From positions 15,135,501 through 15,199,500 of the forward strand of contig NC_091971.1 of NCBI RefSeq assembly GCF_036711975.1: DNA of 64,000 nucleotides, given 5' to 3'. Both the position numbers and the translations under genes were made by a program. Positions 25,801 through 38,324 of the stretch are shown here, piece by piece. The stretch is from Onthophagus taurus. Lineage: Eukaryota; Arthropoda; Insecta; Coleoptera; Scarabaeidae. Position 1 is the first letter of the stretch, and each line of letters starts with the position of its first letter. The notes under the pieces are model-generated. The model did not search any database. It was not told where the DNA came from and saw only the letters and a list, made by a program, of their open reading frames with translations.

Positions 25801-28800
25801 TATTTGTAAGTTGATTCCATTCCTAAATTTAGATTTTTAAGACTCATCGCCCGTTAATAACACTTCACTATTCGTTACATACTCTGCTTTAACTGCAATT
25901 TTAAATTAATATACTATGTTTAAGTAGACCACAAAGTTAGTTGGAGGGAAGATTCTTTGGGTATTGAGGAATTCTACTGAGCGTGCGTAGATGAATAGTC
26001 TTCATCTTGCAAATCTTGACGCCACAACGTCAATTGATGCCAAAGATATGCCCAAAATCGAATCTAGGGTTACAGTTTGCAATGATAACGAGACGAGTTT
26101 CCACGCAATATAACAACACTTGTAAAGCATGTTAAAAAGATTAATTCGGACAAGTTGTATAATATTTATTTTTCAAATACTAGGAGTGTTGATCATGATT
26201 ATAACTAGTTATACAACAATTTATCACAATTTGATGTGCCAGTTGGTATGAAATTGAAAGTTGGACGCAAGAAAAATGTAGGAATTTGACTTTTGGAATT
26301 TTCATGGTTTTGTGAAAAGCTACAAAACCCCTCATTCTGCAAAACACTCCCAGCTTTTAATCGGCTTTCCAAAGCTGATAATAAAGATAATGAAAAGATC
26401 GAGCACACCACTAAAATTTTGATTTCGATGTTCCTAATCATACATTTCAACATTTGAGGAGTTGATATTAAACAGTGAAGAACCCCTCAGAAAGTATGTT
26501 TACTACAATTGAGTAACATTACGTGATTTAAGACTCTCTAAGGAAGGATTTGAAGTGTTAACCTAAAAAACCTTTTCCTACATTCTGATTTTCGTTACAG
26601 AAGACAAAGCATTTTCAGGTTACAAGATCTTTTCTGGCAATCACTTGGCTCGTAACAAGTGATGATTGTTTCTAAATAGCCCAAGCTAAGTCTGAAAGGT
26701 GTTCTGCTTATGGAGATCGTAATGATATAAAAATAGTTATTGGCTCAAATATCATAAACATAATAAGATCAGTTATGCAGATTATACAGGAGAAAAGCTT
26801 TACAAAGTTCTTATGATTTTGAAATCGTCAATCGAGAAAAGATCACAAATCTTGGTATCTTGGTGCATAACAAAGACATTGTCATGAAAATAAAAGCAAG
26901 AAAGAAACTACATAGCTATCTTTCGTGGGAGTTACACAAAACCTTTTTAACAACAGAAAGTAACTTAACACTTATTATGTTATATTATATTATGTTAAGT
27001 TTAGCTTCCTAAAATGCTGTTGGTTTTTTTAACTTTTGCAACATTAGTGTCAAGTTTCATTTTCTGCATAAACATGACCTGCAATGGAAAAACTGTACCA
27101 AGAGAGTTTTAACAGAAAACAGAGCATGAAACAAATGAGTTTGTAAAATGCGCAAAGTGAATAAATTTTGTCGCAAGTATTATCTCATTTGAAACCTCAT
27201 GGAAATATCTTCAGCTTTTCTTTGTATAGGAATGAAATAAAGCTTACTATTTAATATTTTAAATGGCACATGTAAAAAGTTAATGGAAAAACTGTCTGTA
27301 ATATCAAACAAGGTATAAGCTGTTGTGAAGTTGGAGTTAAAAGGTTCCTTTGTAATGCCATTGACGCCGCAATTAGGACAAACTTAAAAACTATTTTCTT
27401 GATTAGGACAATACAATTTTAGACAATTTTCTTTGTTTCAAGGTATACACTGTGTACATAAAGTAAGGAATCAATTTGACAATAATTGGCGGTCAATAAT
27501 TAATTAACCAGTGCTAATGACTTGATGCTACATGACGAAAATGTATGGTTCATGCAAGATGGTGCATCACCACATTCTGCAGTTCAGGTTAGGCAATAAT
27601 CCGATGAAGTGGCATTTTGTAACAGACGGACCGGAAGGCGTGGATCAATTGAATGGCCATTAGGATCCTCGGATCTACAAAACTAAACTTGAGTCGCTTG
27701 CCAACTAAGCAAAGAAACAATTATTAGAGTCTAGCATGAATTTAGCAATGGTTTGAGATACTACCAAGCATAAGAAGGGTTTCAGTTTCAGCATTTAATT
27801 AAGTAGACAATGTTAAGATAAAACCATGTTATTATTTACCTGAAATAAAATAGTAATAGTATTTTTTAACGACCATTTTTTTCGAAGACAGCTGATTATG
27901 GACATAGGATGTGTTACATATAAAATCCATAAATGCAACAAAAAAATGGGGGTTCCTATTTAAAAATGTTAAGTTAGGTATTGTATCTCACTTTTGGGAC
28001 ACCTGTATATTTCAAATTTATCTATAACAAGATGTCCAAGCCTATTTTTTGGAAGGATATAGTGTATAAGACGAACAAACAGTATACAGGTAGTTTATAT
28101 GGATAAATACTTAAATATTGTGTTATATCATATCACTAAAAAAGTAACTTTGTAACCCTATTACTTTTGACTGATCCTGTATACCCCTACTCTTTACTGT
28201 AATAGATTAAAAAACTTTAAAGCTTTTATATGAACCATTTTTAGCTAACTACCTTACTTTGAGAAGTATCGATCATTTCCATACATATCAGGGACTGTAT
28301 AGAATGAAAACTTGTTTAACAAAAACTTTAATGTTCTTTAAAATTGAGAGAAATCACAAAACAAAATATATAAATAAGCAAATTCCTTATGTTTAAATGC
28401 TCCAGATAAGTTTATTGGTACGTTCTAATTTAATGCTTTACTCAAATTGTTACTTTTGGCTTTATAACTGGTTTCTTTAAATATCACCCTTAATGTTATG
28501 TGTCGTAAATTTTTACGTTTTTGGCTCACATTTTTTTCCACGAAAAACATTTTATAGTCTTAAAATTATTGTTATTAAATTAAATCATACATCAATAATA
28601 ATAAAACGGTATAATTATTAAAATCTTCATAACCTCAACCATTCACATCAATTGACATTGACAAGAAAGAAAAAACAAAGCTAATTGGTACATACGACAC
28701 CAGGTGGCTACCAATACAAGTTTTAATTTTTTGTGTTTATAAAAGTAAAATCATTGTTACTTAAACGAATTTACTTACTTTGGTATTTCAGTAATTTTAC

Positions 28801-31800
28801 AACGGGGTGTGCAAAAAATTTTGAAAACACCAAAAATAAAATTTCAAATACATCGTGTAACGATTTTCTTAATTGTTTAGGTTAAGTTTACTTCAAACTT
28901 TGACAACCTTTTAAAACTAAAATTCCTATGTACATTTTTCACCAACAAAAAAAAATTAATTTTGAATAATTTTAGAATACCATAAATATTACAATATACA
29001 CATTATATTAAAGTTTATATTAACCATTTCTTCCTAGTATTTATAATACATATTTTCAATTTGAAGTTTTGGCCGAATTTTTGACAAGGAATTTAGGTTA
29101 GGTTCAAGTTGTTTGAAATATATCGATTTATTTTCGTAAATTCATACGAAGAAATGTTTATAGCGTTGCGCGGTGTTGAGTTACACTCCAAACGACAAAG
29201 TTTTTACTAATTTACTTTAATTTAATACTTTTAATTTTTTTTTACGTTAGGTTTAAAATTAAGATTTATTAATAATTGATAAATGAAAAAGATGCTTATT
29301 TTAGCTCTCCTCCCTCGTATTTAATTTATATTTTCCTTTTGACCGAGTTTTTAAAATGGAATTTAGGTTAGGTTCAAGTTGTTTGCGTCAAATCTGCCGA
29401 TTTATTTTCGTAAATCCATACCGAAGACATATTTAAGAATTTGGTTACACTCCAAAAGTTAAAAAATATATATAATATTATATGAATGAGTCTTAACATT
29501 AAACATTACTTTTATCTAATTAAAAAAACATTAAATCCTCAAATTTGGATAACTTTCAAAAACGTTAAATTTATTTTTTGGGAAAATGGGCATCAACGCA
29601 CATTTTTTGATGTTTTCGGGGTTAATAAGGCATTATTTTTGGGATAACATTGTGACGACGCGTCGATTTGGACGGAAAACGGACGTTTACTCGGTTCTAT
29701 TTCGAGGAATGAAACGTAAACGCGGATTTATAAGTATTTTTAGATTGAGAAATAAAAATGTATTTTTGGATTTAAAACATCTCCATTAAAAAAGCTTTGT
29801 TTGTCTTTAAAATGCTAAAAGAAAGTTATTTTCAACCAAAATCATAACAAACAAGACATCTTCATCGTATAGATTTAATGATTATTATGTAATTTTCCTT
29901 TTTCGACATTTTTTTTTTGATTTAAGTGATATTGTAATATGTTTAATAAAAATCACGATCGTTTAAGGGCTTACCCATAATATAGGGGATTCTTGTTCAG
30001 GATTGAAATGGTCTAGAGTATTAGACCTGGAGAGAATCATTCTGAAACAGCTCTAATTTTACAAATTTTTGCAACTCACACGGCGGCCGATCGGTCGATA
30101 CTAAAGTTTTACTGAAAATTTTGGATTCAGACCCCACTTCAGCCCACTTGAAACCGTTTCAGGTAACACCTACACTGCGCTGAAAGAGATCGTTCCACGA
30201 CGTCGTTCAACATGTGGTTAATCAACAACAACATTATAATTAAATGTTTTTGAAATATTTTTGCCAAAAATTTTAATTAACTTTTCATCAATCAACAAAA
30301 ATTTATTAATTAATTAATGGAATTTACCCTTGAATTTATTAATTAATATTTTAAAAAATTATTTTTTAATTTAATACATATAAATTTAGAAGCACGTCAG
30401 AACGCTACGTCATTGAGTATTTTCTGAAAGCCTTCGCTTACGTTGCCATTCAATTATGTAAGTTAATCACATTTTGCGCTTTTGGAACTTTTCCAAATTT
30501 TCTACATGCAAATCGTCTCGAGTGCAGAACTACTACGCCACTGTGTTAGTTAAGGTTGCCAGTTGAATGTATTATGACCAACCTTATGTTTCATTCAAGA
30601 TATTTTATAATTAATCAGTTCTTTAGTTATTTATATTTTTTTCTTGTTCTTATCAATTGTAACTATGATAATAAAGTTTTTGAATGGTTTATTTTAAACG
30701 TGGTACAATTTTAGTAAATATGTATAAAACCTTCATAGTTTAGCCGTGCGTCTGACTAACACTAACTGACTAACTGACACTAATCCTAGAACTAGAAACA
30801 TTCGGGTTTAGCCGAACGTCTCTTAAGACGGCTAAACCCAAATGTTTCTAGTTCTAGGTGTAGTGTTAGTTCTAGTGACAGTGCTAGGTAGTGCTAGTTA
30901 GCACTAAATATCACTATGTTGCGCATTTTTATTGCACTAAAACTAGAACTAACACTACACCTAGAACTAGAAACATTTGGGTTTAGCTTGTAGTTCTAGG
31001 TGTAGTGTTAGTTCTAGTGACAGTGCTAGGTAGTGCTAGTTAGCACTAAATATCACTATGTTGCGCATTTTTATTGCACTAAAACTAGAACTAACACTAG
31101 AACTAGAAACATTCGGGTTTAGCCGTGCGTCTTCAAGGCCTAGTGGTAGTTCTAGTTTTAATTGTTATTCAGTGTTAGATTATTGTTGTATATTTTTATT
31201 GAACTAATACTGAACCTAGAACAAGAAACATTCGGGTTTAGCCGTTTTAAAAGACGTGTGGCTAAATCCGAATGTAGTTCTAATATTAGTGTTAGTTCTT
31301 GTTTTAGTTGTTATTCAGTCTATTAAGACGGCTAAACTGAAATATACTTTACCGAAAAAAAATTTCATTTTTATTTTATTTTATTTTTCTAATTTTTAAT
31401 AATTCTCATATTAAACTGTTTGGCTTTGGAGCGCATCAAATAGTTTTCCATAATCAATGTTTATACATCACTTAAAAATAGAGATTTCAAACTTTCATCC
31501 GAGCTATAAATCATTTATCTATCTTCATAAATAAAGTGGGAATCTAAGTTCTTGCAAAAATAATAAACGTACCGAATCACTTCCCAACTTCTTCGGAAAG
31601 TAGATGTTTATTTCTGACATTGAGTCAACACAAATACTGGTATTTATTATTATTTATGTGTTTAAGTGATTTGACAAATTGGAACATTTTTGGACGAGAG
31701 ATGAGTTTGCAACCTCTATAAATAAAACATTGTTATTAATATACTACATTATATTTCCTTTTTTTTTTAATAATCTGGCTGACACAGACCTAAAATTAGT

Positions 31801-34800
31801 ATACAAATTTAGGATTTATATTAAGAGTGATGTTTAATCCTGTATGACACCATCGTTAATATATATCCTAAATTTAATGTAAACTTAGAATAGTATCCAT
31901 CATTGAAAATAATTCTTAATGAAGCACGAAAATATCAGTTAACTTTGTCATCTATAACTAACTTCAAATATCCTTTACATGCATATATATATGTCCACGT
32001 GAATTTAATTATTATAATTATTAACTCGTTATTTCCTTGCACAAAGACTTAACTAAATAAAAAAAAACATTTTTTTTCTCTATTTTCTCATTCTTGCATC
32101 ATTGGATGTTCATGGAGCTGGATGCAAATTCTACAAAGTGTATCTTGGTACGCTCTACATTTTTCAATTTCCTCCTACTTGGCCAAAATAAACCCAAAAA
32201 ATTTAATACCCATTGAGCTATGAATTGGGTGACTTTGTTTGGAATTCAGAAAGTCATTTTGACTCCTTTCTGCTCTTATATATACGTCGTGTATATGTTA
32301 ATTAATTTAAAGGTAACATTTAGCGTTAATGTCATGCTTAATCACCAACTCTAATATTGCATCTCGTCTATCCTGCGTTAGATTCGCCACTTTATTTTCT
32401 TCATTCTCCACATTAATTCACTTCTTTTAATCAAATGTAATAGCGACAGTTGTACTTTTGTGGGAATGCTTCCTCCTCAATCGTCTTCATCGGAGCACCC
32501 TCCCATACATAATGAAAAGTCAACCTAAACGTGATGAACAATCTTCGATCAGTATCTGGGTACTGCCCACACCAGTTTTTCCAATGTTATTAATGACTGA
32601 AATAAGGTCTCTCCATAGCAAAACCCGTTCTTCCTCATTAAACTTCTAATCGGAATGTGTGGACTCTCTTTGGTCCTCTCTTGTGGACTTGCGAGAGTTG
32701 AAGCACAATAGCTAGTTAAAAAGCGAGCTTGGCGCTAACCTTAGAGAATTTATTGCTGTGTTTTGTCGTAGTTGCAAAGTATTCTTAGCAGATAAGTGCT
32801 TTACGAAACTACTTAGAAACTTGCACAGATTAAATCATTTTACCTTATGTTTTTAGAAGAACTAATCATGCAATTGTATTAATCGCTAATTTGACAAGTA
32901 AATATCATTAACGGTCATTAGTTTTGCCATGGCAATCGTTTATCAAATCGAAACCTAAACTTCCGGTGTCATATTCTGTGAATGCATCTCAACACCAAAA
33001 TAACTTTTTCAGAAGTGGTTCTCTTTTTCCAAATGTAACAAAAGTATTCTTTCTAATTTGTGGCAAAATTTCGATGATTTATGTTCATAGAAATTTTCCA
33101 TAGAATTACACAAATAACTTGCGTAAGTTTAAAATTCTATCTCCTTTGGTGATTTCATTTTAATAAATACTCACAATGTCTAGGACTAACTGCTGAGTCG
33201 TAATGATTTGGAATCAATTATTTAACTACTCGGTTTTTTAAACTTAACTAATGAATTATGAGCGTAAATGAAGATAGTTGAACTAAGCTCTATGTGCGTG
33301 GATGTAGAAATGTGTATAAACAATAATGGTTATTACGCACCACTTAAATAATTTAATTGAAAATAAATAATAGCTTTTTTGCCATCTAACATTAAGTTGT
33401 TTTTTAATGTACTGGGTTATACCGCAACATTATTGCGTGAAAATCGGAGCTGTTCAACAACAAATGTTAATTTTACAAATATAACATTTTTTAACTTTGA
33501 GAGAAAAAAAAGTAAGGTTTACGTTTTCTCTTTCCTTTCCAATCAGTTAGCTTCTGTATATCGATGTTTACAACTGTTTACATTTCAGACATTCAAGAAA
33601 CAAAAAAAAAAACGATGCGATAAAATTAACATCAACAAATAGTGTTGATGCAACATTCTTATACAAAATTTTAATCAACATGATGAATTTTTAAGATATT
33701 GCTGATTTTCTATTTTTATGTTTTCGTCAAAGTTGAAATTCTCTTCTGTTTATACCAGGGTTACCACCATATATGTAGTGAATCCAAACATTAAACTAGG
33801 ATTAGAACTAAAACTAGAACTAACACTAGAAACTTTCGGGTTTTGCCGTGCGTCTTTTAATAAAAGGTTTGACGTTTCGGATGCCATGTTGCAACCTTCT
33901 TCAGAAACTAGTTCACTTTAGAAGGTTACCAGAAACTAGAGAAATTAGAAATATCGCAGAAATATTTTAACAAAAGACAGAAATAACTTTATTACAGTAT
34001 TTAGAAATGCCAGAAAGGTGGCAGAAAAACTGTTTTCCGGAAATAAGCTCTAAAAAATCAGAAGTTTGAATTGAAATTTCATTTTGCCTTTAATTTTGCT
34101 TAGGTTTTGGCTCATCTAAATGAATATACACACACTACATTACATTCTTGACATAAATTCTGAAATAGATCTGGGCCCAAAAATTTAATAGACAATATTA
34201 TTACCTGAAGAAAAATACGAAAATTATACTTTTGAGGTTGTTTTGAATAAAACTAATGACTACAAAATGTTAACTCGTAATGGACAGTAAGAATACGCTT
34301 ATACATGGATTGAAAACCAAAAATTTGAAAACCACAACTCTTATTCTTTTTCATTCGGGTTGATCTTTTTTGTGATGATTGCAGAATTTCAAAAAATTAT
34401 ATATCATAGATTTCATGGAAATAAATATTTTTTTCCGGTAATATATGAGAATAAAAAGACCAGCTCTATAAAATAAGGGCATTTCTAGCATCAATAACAT
34501 GATCATTTTGAGAACTTTTTCAGCCCCTGTTGTACTTTGGCTGTCAAAGCAATGATTGGTGTCAAAGATAGGTTACATTTCAACCAATACCTGCTAGTGA
34601 CACCAATAGAATAAGTCATAAAAGTGTAGGTGTTGGCAGACACTACTACAGAATATGTACTAAATGCCAACGTATACTTAGCTGGAAAAAAGGTGTGTGC
34701 TACTTGTTACTGTCATTATTCATATTTTGGTAACATCTATCTGACTTGCAAACTTATCAAAATCAAGCTTTTTATCTTAAAAACGTCCCTTTGAGTTTCG

Positions 34801-37800
34801 GAAACTTAAGGCGTTGTTATTGGCACAAGCATCAAGGAAGACAACACGTGGTAAAATGACGACCATAGTTTGGCAACACAAATGGGATATTATTTTAATG
34901 TTTTCCAATTGCGATTCGCCATTAGAAGAAACGATCGCCAGAAAATCTGGTGGGGTACAACAAAAATTGATAAGTTCATGTCTATTTATTGTTAAATTAC
35001 ATCTTCCATTTTGTATTGCATTCTATATCTTCTGACCATTCGACCAACTTCATTCTAATGCCAATCAATCATTAAAGCTTAGAAAGAAATCAGTTTAATA
35101 TTTAATAGGAATGCTTACACCCCCATACAAGAATAGGAAGCATATTTGTCATAAAAATTAGTATTAAACCTCACCAATCCTAAAATCAATTTTAAATAGT
35201 CTTGTAAGATTACTAAAAAATTATACAACAGATTTCTAATGGAAGTTTGAGATATATTGCAAATTGGATTAATAATGAACTGAACATCATGCAATGAGAG
35301 ATTTACAGAAACTGGAGCTTTGGGATGGAAAAAGTATAAAGTATAAATATGTTCTATTACATATCTCTATACTTTAGTACGATTTCTTTTGGGCTGTTTA
35401 ACTATCCAATTGCAACCCTTAAGATGACTTGAGAGTTTAAATATTTATCCTTGAAAAGTGTGTCAAAAAAAGTGTGCGTTTCAAATAAAAAACTTTTTTT
35501 TCATAATTTCTCTATTTATTTTCCGACTCTTCCTCGATTCCTAATCTTTCTCCATGAAATCTCTCAATAGACGAAACTGGTAGAACGAGAAGTCACAATT
35601 TTATTTTATCGAAACTAGTCTCAACAACACGAGTGACTCATGTGGTTTCTGCATTAAATCAAGTTCTTGTATGCTGGCTATTTACAGTTTCTAACAATCC
35701 TACACGCGTAAATACTTCACACAATGTCTAAATACACCATTAGAATATGAAAACAGTAAAATCGATGATTTTGAAAATAAATTGACCATACACTTTCTAA
35801 ATTCAATTTATCAAAACGAATTAAACTTACATTTGATTATTGTTAGTTATACCTACAAGAATTTAGGATTTTTGAGCGATACGGTATGCATTAAAGTTAC
35901 AAATGAGATCCATCAATTACAAAACGAATCATTCCTCAAAACGAAAGGAGTACAAACGGTCTTTTAAAAAACTTTTTGCACTACTTGGAAATCGTCCAAA
36001 TAGACGCGAACCGTCGTGTCAAAGATCTTACACAATTTTATAGTCCCAATTTTCCGGCCAATCTACCACATCAATTCGAATTAAGCCTCCACATATCTTG
36101 ATCGATAAAATTAGAATAAATATGTGTACCTACCTGATTTGTAACGTGCAAATTAGGATCTTCAGATCCCCTTCCACCTCCGAAATTTCCGAAATTGTCT
36201 TGTGCGGAGAAATGGTAGTCATCTAAAGGCGTAAAAGGAGTTGAATAGTAGGGTGTTAAAGCCGGTGCACCCGGTGAATACCCGGGGCTGGAAACGGCGC
36301 CGCCACCTCGCGGTGATAAATGGGGCGAGACAGACAAGGGACTCGTCAGCGACGAGCCCGCGCTGCCCCCTTTGCGAATCTTGCTCGGCTCTCTGGTGAA
36401 ATAAACAAGAAACGGGAAGTTACGAAGGAAAATAAACAGTCGGTGTGCTATTATTTAAATTCAGAACGGCCAGTTTATGTTTAGAATTTTCAATATCCTC
36501 TTTGGATTGTAATGTGTAATTTTCTTTTAAGTTCAATACAAGGGATTTCATAAATTTTAACATTGTTTTTGTAACCAATCATTATTTCTTCCGTTATATT
36601 CGTTATAAAATTAGTTTATTTCGAAATTGAAGATATTAATTTGACATTTCGATCTGTCATACAAATTCTGTCAAAATTTATGTCAAATTTTAGCTCAATT
36701 GTATGTTAATTCAAATTCGTTTTTGTAATTATTTTAACCAATCATTATATCTTCCGTTATATTCGCTATAAAATTAGTTTATTACAAAATTGAAGATATT
36801 AATTTGACATTTCGAATCGTCATACAAAATTTATGTCAAATTTTAGCTCAATTGTATATTAATTCAAATTAGGCCAAAAATAAAATCGTTATTAGTTTTT
36901 ATTTATTGATTTATATAAAATATTTTTTTTAATGATTAAATGTTTCGATGTTTGCACAATAATTTATAATTAATTGTTTAAAAAAAATTAAATTTTGGTG
37001 TTTTTTGTTTTAATACCTTTTTTTAATTTAAATCACATTTCTTTTTAAGGATTAATATGTAGACCGTGTGGCCTAATGGACAAGGCGTCGGACTTCGGAT
37101 CCGAAGATTGCAGGTTCGAGTCCTGTCACGGTCGATTTAATTTTTTGCTCAAATTATCTCAATTATTTATATTTGTTATTAAAAATGCTATTATAAATAG
37201 TTTTTGATTCAATTAATCTTTGAAATAGTATTTTTGGCAAAAAATGTTTCTTGTTATCGTTTTTACGATCGATCAAGGATAAAAACAAAGCATTTTGGCA
37301 ACGTATTATTCTAAAAATAAAATGAAACCCGTTTCTATTGTTATTGATCGTATTTATTGGTTTTGAGTTAGTGGTTGTTTAACATTTAGCAAAGCGGAGA
37401 CTAAACAAAACTAAAGAAAAAGGAATTAAAAAAATATGTTAAATAAATGGGGCTTAAAAGTATCTCGGTTGGGGGAGCTTTAAAGCTGTAACTTCTCTTT
37501 GTCTTTGCATAGCGAGAAACAAAAAAAAAGCATGTTTTTGTTGAAATTTAGTTACTTTCTTTTCTTACCTTTGGACGACAACTCTGACTGAATTTCCAGA
37601 GTTATTGAACAGAGTTTGGGCGTCTTGATGACGAATATCCCGAGAGTCGTAATTTCCAATTTTTGTGATGATGTCCCCGCGTTGAAGAACACCGTCCGCC
37701 CTCGACCCGAAGGACACCTACAAAAACGAATTTTTCAAAAAAGTCTTTTTTTATAGATGTTAAAATCACAAATGATCGAAAATTTACTAAAAAAAACTTA

Positions 37801-37921
37801 CTCTGGTGACAATTAATGGGGTTTTAACATCGACACCACCTACAAGACTAAATCCCCAGGGTTCGTTGGCGGAATTCCGCGTCAAGGTCACCAACACTTC
37901 ATGTGTTTTGCCGCCCCCCAT
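19891..37921 (-). CDS. Zasp66: Zasp66-like PDZ and ZM-motif Z-disc protein
   Basis: Exons on the minus strand: 37921-37802, 37717-37569, 36392-36134, 25355-25206, 25091-25041, 24460-24378, 24306-24162 and 20007-19891 (TGA). All phases join, giving 357 aa. Residues 1-90 form a PDZ domain (EPWGFSLVGGVD, GVLQRGDIITKIGN, VRVVVQR). A Ser/Pro/Gly-rich linker follows, then PYRTTPLVLPGAKAK and TESYLRHHPNPAVR. The ZM motif is VVHKQFNSPINMYSDANIAD, and the C-terminus is FKRLMWSVMAESSY. These blocks match Drosophila Zasp66; no LIM domain is encoded. Zasp proteins bind alpha-actinin and build muscle Z-discs. The chosen ATG is the first Met after an in-frame stop. Intron 3 is about 10.8 kb and intron 7 about 4.2 kb, both filled with repeats. 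Alternative exons could exist in intron 3 but none is proven. Confidence 0.95.
20145..21320 (-). mobile_element. Non-LTR retrotransposon, internally deleted (endonuclease + RT C-terminus)
   Basis: On the minus strand, about 21300-20820 encodes an endonuclease/exonuclease/phosphatase segment, from NIQCIRNKIDEFEAYL to the VVGDFNLKF catalytic motif. This runs directly into the end of the RT ORF: NYTILAWGN and LQRRAVRVLGNLGY (20750-20650), then HDYNTRHNRD near 20500. The RT core is missing, so the copy suffered a large internal deletion. It ends at a TTA microsatellite (20145-20160), a typical LINE tail. It sits in Zasp66 intron 7, in the same orientation as the gene. Confidence 0.75.
21650..22375 (+). 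mobile_element. Non-LTR retrotransposon RT fragment
   Basis: Plus-strand text in changing frames: YMEYVRRAKSNIQSDPKVFW (about 21890-21950), typical of the spacer between endonuclease and RT in jockey/CR1-like LINEs, and later YRPISILPAFGKVFEK (22290-22330), the start of the RT domain. It is truncated there. Lies in Zasp66 intron 7, opposite in orientation to the gene. Confidence 0.65.
22600..23900 (-). mobile_element. RTE-like LINE fragment (endonuclease end to RT start)
   Basis: Minus-strand translation gives endonuclease remnants (VLEDMNAKV, about 23800), then WFDKECKRAMEEKNRAYLKY (about 23310-23250), then NNKSPGSDGM and PVDWNTGIICLVHKKGD (about 22930-22780). This order is that of RTE-clade LINE ORFs. 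Multiple stops are present. Third LINE fragment in Zasp66 intron 7. Confidence 0.7.
27440..28012 (+). mobile_element. Mariner-family transposase remnant
   Basis: About 27545-27600 encodes WFMQDGASPHSAVQVRQ then a stop, and about 27625-27660 encodes RRTGRRGSIEWPLGSSD. These match the 'WFQQDGAPxH...GRGGPxxWPxRSPDL' core of the mariner family seen at 57921-58653. The right edge ends with CACCTGTATA, resembling the TACAGG(G)TG termini of related elements. Edges are approximate and the copy is inactive. Confidence 0.6.
29030..29460. repeat. Diverged direct duplication in Zasp66 intron 3
   Basis: Two copies of about 180 bp share GGAATTTAGGTTAGGTTCAA, GTTGTTTG, CGATTTATTTTCGTAAAT and GTTACACTCCAAA at 29090-29210 and 29360-29455. 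No function evident. Confidence 0.65.
30735..31345. repeat. Palindromic repeat cluster 3
   Basis: Copies of the CTAGAACTAACACTA / GGGTTTAGCC palindrome at about 30775-30880 (full hairpin with AACGTCTCTTAAGACG centre), 30935-31010, 31080-31140 and 31200-31340. A 100-bp block (GTGACAGTGCTAGGTAGTGC onward) is duplicated at 30875 and 31016. Located in Zasp66 intron 3. Confidence 0.85.
31346..33780. other. Zasp66 intron 3, no feature seen
   Basis: AT-rich sequence. A few short ORFs (for example 32458-32649) show no family resemblance and no splice context. Confidence 0.4.
33785..33910. repeat. Palindromic-repeat arm fused to Penelope-like terminal sequence
   Basis: One arm (GAACTAACACTAGAAACTTT) runs into GACGTTTCGGATGCCATGTT and then GCAACCTTCTTCAGAAAC. 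The last piece is the complement of the sequence near 8590 (GTTTCTGAAGAAGGTTGCAA) at the edge of the Penelope-like remnant, linking the dispersed palindrome to that element. Confidence 0.6.
33911..36133. other. Zasp66 intron 3, proximal part
   Basis: AT-rich intron with no supported exon, RNA gene or transposon. Confidence 0.4.
36565..36870. repeat. Tandem duplication in Zasp66 intron 2
   Basis: Two adjacent copies of about 155 bp sharing AACCAATCATTATNTCTTCC, GAAGATATTAATTTGACATT and ATTTTAGCTCAATTGTAT, at about 36573-36720 and 36737-36870. The second copy has a small internal deletion. Confidence 0.8.
37062..37134 (+). tRNA. tRNA-Arg (anticodon TCG)
   Basis: A 73-nt cloverleaf. The acceptor GACCGTG (37062-37068) pairs with CACGGTC (37127-37133), discriminator G. 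The D arm has GCC/GGC, the anticodon stem is TCGGA/TCCGA with loop CTTCGGA, anticodon TCG at 37095-37097, and the T arm is GCAGG-TTCGAGT-CCTGT. It lies inside Zasp66 intron 2 on the opposite strand, has no intron, and is followed by a T-run. Confidence 0.96.
37141..37146 (+). terminator. Pol III terminator of tRNA-Arg
   Basis: TTTTTT six bases after the tRNA 3' end, the expected RNA polymerase III stop. Confidence 0.85.
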
Positions 37922-38130
37922 TCCTTGGGGAATCACCAAGAAGGTAGAATCACTTAAACCGCGCCGATTTACAAAAACTAACTAACGGAAATAGTGCGGG
38001 ATGGATAATCGGGGTGGTCGCTCAACAGGTAGCTTGTTCCCGCAGGAACTGCTCGTGCTAATAAATGTTCTCGTAACTGCACGCTTGCAGGAAGTATCCC
38101 TACTCTATCCCGGTTGTATATACCACACTG
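37922..38130 (-). promoter_or_regulatory. Probable Zasp66 5' UTR and promoter
   Basis: GC-richer than the flanking DNA and directly upstream of the Zasp66 ATG. On the minus strand, GGTATATACAACCGGG near 38115-38130 contains a TATA-like element, with a candidate start about 30 bp downstream. The position of transcription start is inferred only. Confidence 0.4.
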
Positions 38131-38324
38131 CATAAATAGAACTTGGGCATACCTTCTACGTTGCGTCTTTCAGTGTTTACTTGACAACCTATTGTTCAAG
38201 TCGAAATCTTTAACATTATTCATAAAAATATTCGAAATATTAATTAATTTAACGTTATTTAATTTTGATATATTTAATATTTTTATTTTTTGATATAGTA
38301 AAACTTTAAGTCATATTATTAATA

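Larger units (their letters stand above)
25356..30735. other. Zasp66 intron 3, distal half
   Basis: Mostly AT-rich intronic sequence with no coding exon that I can support. It includes a mariner-like fragment (27440-28012) and a diverged duplication (29030-29460). A GC-richer patch at 30000-30230 could be regulatory, but no known site is recognisable. Confidence 0.5.

Noticed and set aside
32458..32649. 63-codon plus-strand frame
   Set aside because: No recognisable family, no splice context, inside a long intron of AT-rich DNA.
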